A stretch of DNA of 33,263 nt from an uncultured Spartobacteria bacterium (GTDB taxonomy: Bacteria; Verrucomicrobiota; Verrucomicrobiia; Chthoniobacterales; Chthoniobacteraceae), in assembly GCA_903928175.1 (NCBI GenBank), contig CAIYQA010000320.1:1-33263 (forward strand), read 5' to 3'. A model generated the notes under the pieces. That model was not told the DNA's origin and did no database searches. It saw only the letters and a program-made list of their open reading frames with translations. This document shows positions 28,516 to 33,263 of this stretch, in pieces. Position numbers and translations under genes: made by a program. Within the stretch, counting starts at the first letter, position 1; each line of letters opens with the position of its first letter.

Positions 28516-30939
28516 TCAATCCCACTTGAAAACGCCGTTTGGGTCTTCCTTGACCAGTTCATAACCCATTTGGCGAAATGCCGACAAGCGCTTCCGGTGC
28601 ATGTGGGACGTGAGGGCATTGTCCGTCTCGACGTAGTCATAAACACGAACTTCGCTCTTTCCCTTACACTGCCGGTGCAACCGTCCCGCATACTGAATGA
28701 TCCGTCCCTTGAATGAGATCGGCATAGCGAGAAACAACGTATCCAACTCCGCCAAATCAAACCCCTCCCCAAGCAACGACGAGGTCGCCAACAAAATAAA
28801 TGGTTCGCGCGCAGACGCCCGCCGCTGGAGTTCGCCAAACAAAGCCCCTCTTTGTTTCTTGTTCATGGAACCGTCAATCCTGAAAATTATACCCTCGTCG
28901 CCGGGCATGCTTGTTTTCAACATGGCTTCCAAGTGCTGAAGGTGTTCTTTGCGGTCGCTCAAGACGCCACTGAAGCGTTTTTCGAGGGCGGCGCTGACAA
29001 TGTCTGCCACAATCGCCTTATTGCGTTCGTCCGAGTTTACGATGGCATCCCAGAGGAGGTGAATTGGCAATCGGCTCTCCGCGGGATCCCTGCGTAGCAA
29101 CAAGTCGCGCACAATCAGTTTTCGCAGAACCGCTGGGTCGCCATCCATCTCGACTTTATGACGGATCGGCCCGCACTGGAGAAAAAGCAGTTTTTGAAGA
29201 CCGTCCTTGCGAACGGGAGTAGCCGTGAGCCCAAGGATAAACCGCGCCGGAGTCTTCTTGATCACCGCTTCAATGGATGCAGCCGGAACATGATGGCACT
29301 CATCAATGACGATATGGCTGTAAGGAGCAAGTAGGGCCTCCGGGAATTCGCATCTTGTCAGCGTTTGTAACATTCCAAGCGTGACGGAGGCAGACGGATC
29401 GATCCCTGATTGCCCCAAAACAGAAATGGACGAATCTTCCAATCCCAAGAACGTCTTGATGCGCTCGCGCCACTGTTCAAGCAGCGTTTTTCGGTGAACA
29501 AGAACCAGCGTCGATGTACCTCGTTGTGCGATGATCGCACAGGCCATCACGGTCTTTCCAGCCCCGGGCGAAGCCATCAGGACACCCTCGTCATGCTCCA
29601 TTACTTCCCGGACAGCCTCGCTCTGAATACTGGTCAGTTCCCCCGCGAAAGAAAACTCCACTTTCGACGCCACGGGGCGCTCATCTGATACCTTGAGCTT
29701 ACCGCCAGCTTTATGAACGAGAGCCTTGAGTTGCGGAAGTGTTCCCCGGGGCAACACAATAACACCTGGCCGGAGCGCTCCGCAGAAAATGAATCTCGGA
29801 ATGTTATAGGTTGGAAAACGCAACCGCTGCTTTTCGTAAAACACAGGGTTGGCAAGAGTGCCCAATCGTTTGATCGCGGAGATTAGGCAGGCAGGGAGTC
29901 CGTCTGCGGCAATTTCAATCTGGGCATTGCGGCGCACTTGAATGGTTCCTGTGAATACCCCCTTTGTCACCGCTGCGGGCAGAATATCCAGCACCCTCTC
30001 GTCGAATCTCAAAGCAAAGTTCTCGCGAGGCTCCGTGGATTCGTCCTTCACCGCACCAACGATGGTTTCAACAAGGCGCTCCAAAACATCGGGTGCCACC
30101 CTGCGAATTGATGCCAAATAACCCCACTGATCCGAAATCGAACACAATGATTTGTCCAGAAACACGGTATTCCCCTGCTCACGAGTGCCCTTCTGGAGAG
30201 GCAGTGCGATCAGGTTGCCAAATCCGCCATCGGGCAATGTGTCCTGATTCGGGAAAAATCGGTCATACGTTGCCAGCTTCATCCCGGAATGAAGAGAAGA
30301 AGCTTTTGTCGTGATCAATGTTCCCAATTGACGAGCCAGGGTCGCCGACGTGGGCGCTGTGAAAAAAATCCATCCGTGTGCGCCTTGGCCAGAGCGGGAT
30401 CGTTCCACGGCGACATCCAGGCCAAAAGATTCTGCGGCTTCCCGATAGGCGGTAACATCTGTCTCCCATCCATCTCCATCGAAATCCGCTGCAAGGAAGA
30501 TGCAAGTGTTGTCCTCGCGGATCGCATACGTTCCGATGGTTTGCCTGCCCGTGAGATGAGCCAAAACAGCTTCTTCATCAAGAGGAGCGAATCTCTGATT
30601 GAAACACTCCGCACATTTCACGCGCGGCTTTTCGCAAATGCCGCGCGCCCATTCATTGAGACAAACAGGCGAATAACCTTTCTTTCCCGATCTTGAGTTT
30701 TCCCAGAGCCGGGGAAATACGTTTTCCCTGCAGCGGAAGAGCGACAGAAAAAAAGCGATTTTTTCATCCGGCGTGGCAGGTCCCTCTGGCAACGGTTGAT
30801 GAACAGCTTCAGGCGCTGGGAGTCTGCGAAGCTCCTCCAGTTCACTCCGAAGCGCCTCCTTCTTAATTTCAATACGCCGGAGTTCTTCCTCAATCTGGGC
30901 GATTCGCTGTTGCGGCATTTTTCCCGTTTGACTATTCAT
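28516..30939 (-). CDS. TOTE-type archaeo-eukaryotic primase domain fused to DEAD/DEAH (SF2) helicase
   Basis: 807 aa: N-terminal coiled coil; primase-like FLAADFDGDGW (DxD) and RSGQGAHGWIFF (sxH); helicase motifs ASPGAGKTVMA, DECHH, LTATP, QYAGRLHR. Confidence 0.88.
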   Translation of the reverse strand: MNSQTGKMPQQRIAQIEEELRRIEIKKEALRSELEELRRLPAPEAVHQPLPEGPATPDEKIAFFLSLFRCRENVFPRLWENSRSGKKGYSPVCLNEWARGICEKPRVKCAECFNQRFAPLDEEAVLAHLTGRQTIGTYAIREDNTCIFLAADFDGDGWETDVTAYREAAESFGLDVAVERSRSGQGAHGWIFFTAPTSATLARQLGTLITTKASSLHSGMKLATYDRFFPNQDTLPDGGFGNLIALPLQKGTREQGNTVFLDKSLCSISDQWGYLASIRRVAPDVLERLVETIVGAVKDESTEPRENFALRFDERVLDILPAAVTKGVFTGTIQVRRNAQIEIAADGLPACLISAIKRLGTLANPVFYEKQRLRFPTYNIPRFIFCGALRPGVIVLPRGTLPQLKALVHKAGGKLKVSDERPVASKVEFSFAGELTSIQSEAVREVMEHDEGVLMASPGAGKTVMACAIIAQRGTSTLVLVHRKTLLEQWRERIKTFLGLEDSSISVLGQSGIDPSASVTLGMLQTLTRCEFPEALLAPYSHIVIDECHHVPAASIEAVIKKTPARFILGLTATPVRKDGLQKLLFLQCGPIRHKVEMDGDPAVLRKLIVRDLLLRRDPAESRLPIHLLWDAIVNSDERNKAIVADIVSAALEKRFSGVLSDRKEHLQHLEAMLKTSMPGDEGIIFRIDGSMNKKQRGALFGELQRRASAREPFILLATSSLLGEGFDLAELDTLFLAMPISFKGRIIQYAGRLHRQCKGKSEVRVYDYVETDNALTSHMHRKRLSAFRQMGYELVKEDPNGVFKWD

Positions 30940-30981
30940 CCCGGTGATTTCGTCTCAACGCCTTTTCTCAACAACCCAAAC

Positions 30982-31488
30982 TCAACTTGCCTCAGTGTTA
31001 TGCTGGCGCACAGTCTGGATGGGAAGAAAGAGCGTTAAGGGGGAGTCTTCCAAGGGTATAAAACTAAATTGAGCATAATAAGCAGCTGCTTGCTCATCCT
31101 TGGCATCGACGAATAACCCCACACCTCCGGCAATTTTCTCGGCGCGTTCCACCATTTGAAATGCACAGGAAAGCAGCATGTGCCCAATACCCTCCCGTTG
31201 CCTTGCCTGCGAAACCGCCAACCGCCCCAAGCGCATGGCGGGAATTTGTTGCGGAAGTTTTTTGGCCAGCGCAGGCGGCAATATTCCCCCGTCAATCTGG
31301 CAGTAAGTCAGGGTGAAATAACCTGCGATGGCTTCCTTCGCGCCTTCCTCTACCAAGACGTAGGTCTTTGCGATTCCCTTTGCTTCGTGTTGCCGGGCAA
31401 TTTGCCGCAAATACCGATTCAGCGGCTCGACTCCGCAGTCGAATCCAGCGCGATCATGATGATCCGCAAGCGGTTCGAAATTAAACAC
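30982..31488 (-). CDS. GNAT family N-acetyltransferase, probable toxin of a type II TA pair (TacT/AtaT-like)
   Basis: 168 aa; FDCGVEPLNRYLRQIARQHEAKGIAKTYVLVE, AMRLGRLAVSQARQREGIGHMLL; overlaps the upstream DUF1778 gene by 8 bp. Confidence 0.88.
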   Translation of the reverse strand: MFNFEPLADHHDRAGFDCGVEPLNRYLRQIARQHEAKGIAKTYVLVEEGAKEAIAGYFTLTYCQIDGGILPPALAKKLPQQIPAMRLGRLAVSQARQREGIGHMLLSCAFQMVERAEKIAGGVGLFVDAKDEQAAAYYAQFSFIPLEDSPLTLFLPIQTVRQHNTEAS

Positions 31489-31762
31489 GAACGTTGGCCT
31501 TGAAGAGTGAAGCCGCGCGTTTCAGACGGGCGTTGGGCTTCGGAGGGTTTTCCAGAAGGGAAAAGACCTGTTTGGCCTGGGTTTCAGAGAGCCGGATCAG
31601 AGTTTCCCGCTCAACAATCTGCTGCGCCTCCTTGTAGGCGGATTGCACTAAAAATTGATTGAGAGCGGCTCCTTGCAAATCGGCTGCCATTTGGATCACC
31701 CGCCGGACTTGCTCAGGAACTCGGGCTACAACGCGGGCGTTTTTGGGATGGATAACCTGCAT
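31481..31762 (-). CDS. DUF1778 family antitoxin (TacA-like)
   Basis: ORF 31481..31849, likely start at 31762 (MQVIHPKNARVVARVPEQVRRVIQMAADLQGAALNQFLVQSAYKEAQQIVERE); RHH-like N-terminus, adjacent GNAT. Confidence 0.85.
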   Translation of the reverse strand: MQVIHPKNARVVARVPEQVRRVIQMAADLQGAALNQFLVQSAYKEAQQIVERETLIRLSETQAKQVFSLLENPPKPNARLKRAASLFKANVRV

Positions 31763-31780
31763 GGTGCCAATATGGCACCA
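31762..31780. promoter_or_regulatory. perfect inverted repeat over the antitoxin start, candidate TA operator
   Basis: TGGTGCCA-ATA-TGGCACCA; related GCACCA-AC-TGGTGC at 32026-32039. Confidence 0.6.
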
Positions 31781-32008
31781 CCACAATGATTGGTCAACCC
31801 CTTTGCTGTCTTTCGTATCAGAATGAGGCAAAGCCCCCCATGATACCATCGCGCGTTCCGATTACCGGTTGGTCGGAGTCTACGACCAGGATACCCCAAA
31901 GCGGGCTGCAATGCTGCAAAAACGGCACTTTTTCCCGATGCGGCGGCGCGGCGGACGCGAAAATGCGGTTTTTGCGAGGGTGACAGATTTACTCTGGGAG
32001 GGTGACAC

Positions 32009-32027
32009 GCATGTTGCTTCAACATGC
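32009..32027. repeat. perfect inverted repeat GCATGTTG-CTT-CAACATGC
   Basis: 8-bp arms, 3-nt spacer, read directly; lies upstream of module B. Confidence 0.7.
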
Positions 32028-32070
32028 ACCAACTGGTGCCAACTTCCAAAAATGCCGATGGCGATCAGAG

Positions 32071-32187
32071 CCTTTAACCATGCGGTTTCCAGAGTAAATT
32101 CGGCAAAAATTGAAAACTTAATCTTTTGGGTTCGAGCCCCGTAGACTCCGCCATCCGCAAAGCCTGATGGATAAAGGCGCGGATGGC
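32071..32187 (+). repeat. att-like module B: 57-nt conserved leader, tRNA T-arm/acceptor-like 26-mer, hairpin
   Basis: CCTTTA..CGGTTTCCAGAGTAAATT... then the identical 26-mer GGGTTCGAGCCCCGTAGACTCCGCCA (32128-32153) then GCCATCCGC ... GCGGATGGC; equal leader spacing to module A. Confidence 0.75.
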
Positions 32188-33082
32188 AAAAATGAGGGTT
32201 CTAAAAATTTGGGAACATGGCGCGGCTGAGAATTTCCGCTGTCTTATGCCTCGCAAACAATACCTCCCCTGGCCGAGAAAAGTGCGCTCCGGTCATTCCG
32301 TCGTCACAGTCTACCGCAACCATTACAAGGGCGCGTGGCGCTATCAACTCCGCTACATGCAAGGTGGGATTGTAGTCCGCGAGGCCTACTCTGATGAAAC
32401 AGACGCCATTTCCCAGGCTGAGAACAAGGCCGACGAACTCAACGCCGGTGAGAATGGGGCGCTTACGCTGAATCCTGAGCTTGCGGCGATCTACCGGGCG
32501 GCCCTTAATGCGTGCGCTTCCGTTGATAAGGGCGTCTCACTGGATGCGGTTTGCCGGGAGTGGGCGGAAATCAAGCGCAGATTGGGGCACGTCGCGCCGA
32601 TGACCGCCGTGGACGAGTTCCACTGCCTGGCCAGCCGTGGGCGGCTGGGTGGCGAGGATCATTTTCTTGCGCGTTGCCGGGAGTTTGGGGTGATCACCGT
32701 CTTGGCCACGCAATCCCTCTCCCTTTTGGCGGGAGCGCTCCGGGACTCAGACAAACTGCACGCCTTGGCCGCGAATTGCCGCACACGTGTCTTCGGCTCC
32801 AACACCGACGGCGTGACCAATAACTTGGCCGCCGGGTTTTGCGGAACGAGCAAGGGCACTCCGGTTCAACGGGCGCGGGTTTGGCACGAAAGCAAGGCGT
32901 TCCGCCGGGCTGTCAGCGACTCGGACGGCGAGGAGCGATTGCTTGTCGAACCGCACCGGTTCGCGGAACTGCGGACCGGACAATTCTACGTTGCCACACC
33001 ATCGCGCGGGGTCTATTGGCTTGACCTTAACTTCCGATTGGCGAAGCCGACCGTGAAGGTTCTCCGGCCACCCGCAGAATAG
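32183..33082 (+). CDS. chimeric ORF: integrase-like N-terminal region fused to TraD/VirD4-like coupling protein C-terminal domain
   Basis: 299 aa; N-terminus VVTVYRNHYKGAWRYQLRYMQGGIVVREAYSDETDAISQAENKADEL; C-terminus VDEFHCLASRGRLGGEDHFLARCREFGVITVLATQSLSLL...NCRTRVFGSNTDGVTNNLAAGFCG; no Walker A. Start may be 32246. Confidence 0.65.
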   Translation: MAKMRVLKIWEHGAAENFRCLMPRKQYLPWPRKVRSGHSVVTVYRNHYKGAWRYQLRYMQGGIVVREAYSDETDAISQAENKADELNAGENGALTLNPELAAIYRAALNACASVDKGVSLDAVCREWAEIKRRLGHVAPMTAVDEFHCLASRGRLGGEDHFLARCREFGVITVLATQSLSLLAGALRDSDKLHALAANCRTRVFGSNTDGVTNNLAAGFCGTSKGTPVQRARVWHESKAFRRAVSDSDGEERLLVEPHRFAELRTGQFYVATPSRGVYWLDLNFRLAKPTVKVLRPPAE

Positions 33083-33154
33083 GATTCAAGGTAATCGCGT
33101 TGTAAGATGGGCAACCGCGAGGAGGGCGTGATTCAAAGTGGGTGAGTAAAGATT

Positions 33155-33263
33155 TCAATTCCAGAGATGGGCCCATTGACCGTTGGCGCGTAGGACTCGG
33201 AGTTGCGCAACGGCGTCGGCATTTTCGGCAAGCCAGGCCGTTCCGGGTTGCTTGAGACGTGCC
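33155..33263 (-). CDS. C-terminal fragment of a transposase-like protein (possibly ISKra4-type), continues beyond the window
   Basis: Reverse-strand reading ARLKQPGTAWLAENADAVAQLRVLRANGQWAHLWN*, open to the window edge. Confidence 0.4.
   Translation of the reverse strand, partial: ARLKQPGTAWLAENADAVAQLRVLRANGQWAHLWN

Noticed and set aside
28431-28838. 135-aa minus-strand ORF overlapping the helicase 3' end
   Set aside because: Shadow frame of the primase-helicase C-terminus and adjacent joint; no supporting motif.
31869-32144. 91-aa ORF between the TA pair and module B
   Set aside because: Runs through the palindromes and the conserved leader repeat; no family recognized and likely non-coding.
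1-33263. CRISPR array or rRNA genes
   Set aside because: No regularly spaced direct repeats of CRISPR size and no recognizable rRNA sequence seen on either strand.

Overview
The window has two parts. Positions 1 to about 25.7 kb look like conserved bacterial chromosome, possibly Verrucomicrobia-like (inference only). This part carries, in order: (i) the 3' end of a glycogen/alpha-glucan phosphorylase; (ii) an almost complete pentose-phosphate cluster (pgl, SDR, DUF488, tkt, rpiB, tal, HAD hydrolase, gnd, zwf), with zwf broken by an apparent 1-nt frameshift; (iii) a Rieske plus cytochrome b-cytochrome c fusion; (iv) NDH-2 and heme O synthase; (v) a caa3-type oxidase operon (coxB-A-C, ctaG, subunit IV) whose genes are joined by ATGA overlaps; (vi) a nitrosative-stress island (Crp/Fnr-family regulator without an Fe-S cysteine cluster, class-I-like hybrid cluster protein, DUF2249, quinol NO reductase, YgbA_NO family protein) with two FNR/DNR-type boxes in the divergent hcp/DUF2249 promoter. 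Positions 25.7 to 33.26 kb form an accessory region. Two same-orientation, diverged ~107-117 bp modules about 6.03 kb apart each end in a tRNA T-arm/acceptor-like sequence (GGGTTCGAGCCCCGTAGACTCCGCCA) followed by a hairpin. The hairpin stems differ in sequence but keep their pairing. Between the modules are a RIT-like tyrosine recombinase remnant with a palindromic end, and a likely minus-strand operon of DUF1778 antitoxin, GNAT toxin and a TOTE-type primase-helicase. Just outside the second module is an in-frame chimera of an integrase-like N-terminus and a TraD/VirD4-like C-terminus, followed by a transposase-like C-terminal fragment. I found no complete tRNA, rRNA or CRISPR array. All family calls come from reading motifs and protein sequence; no searches were run.
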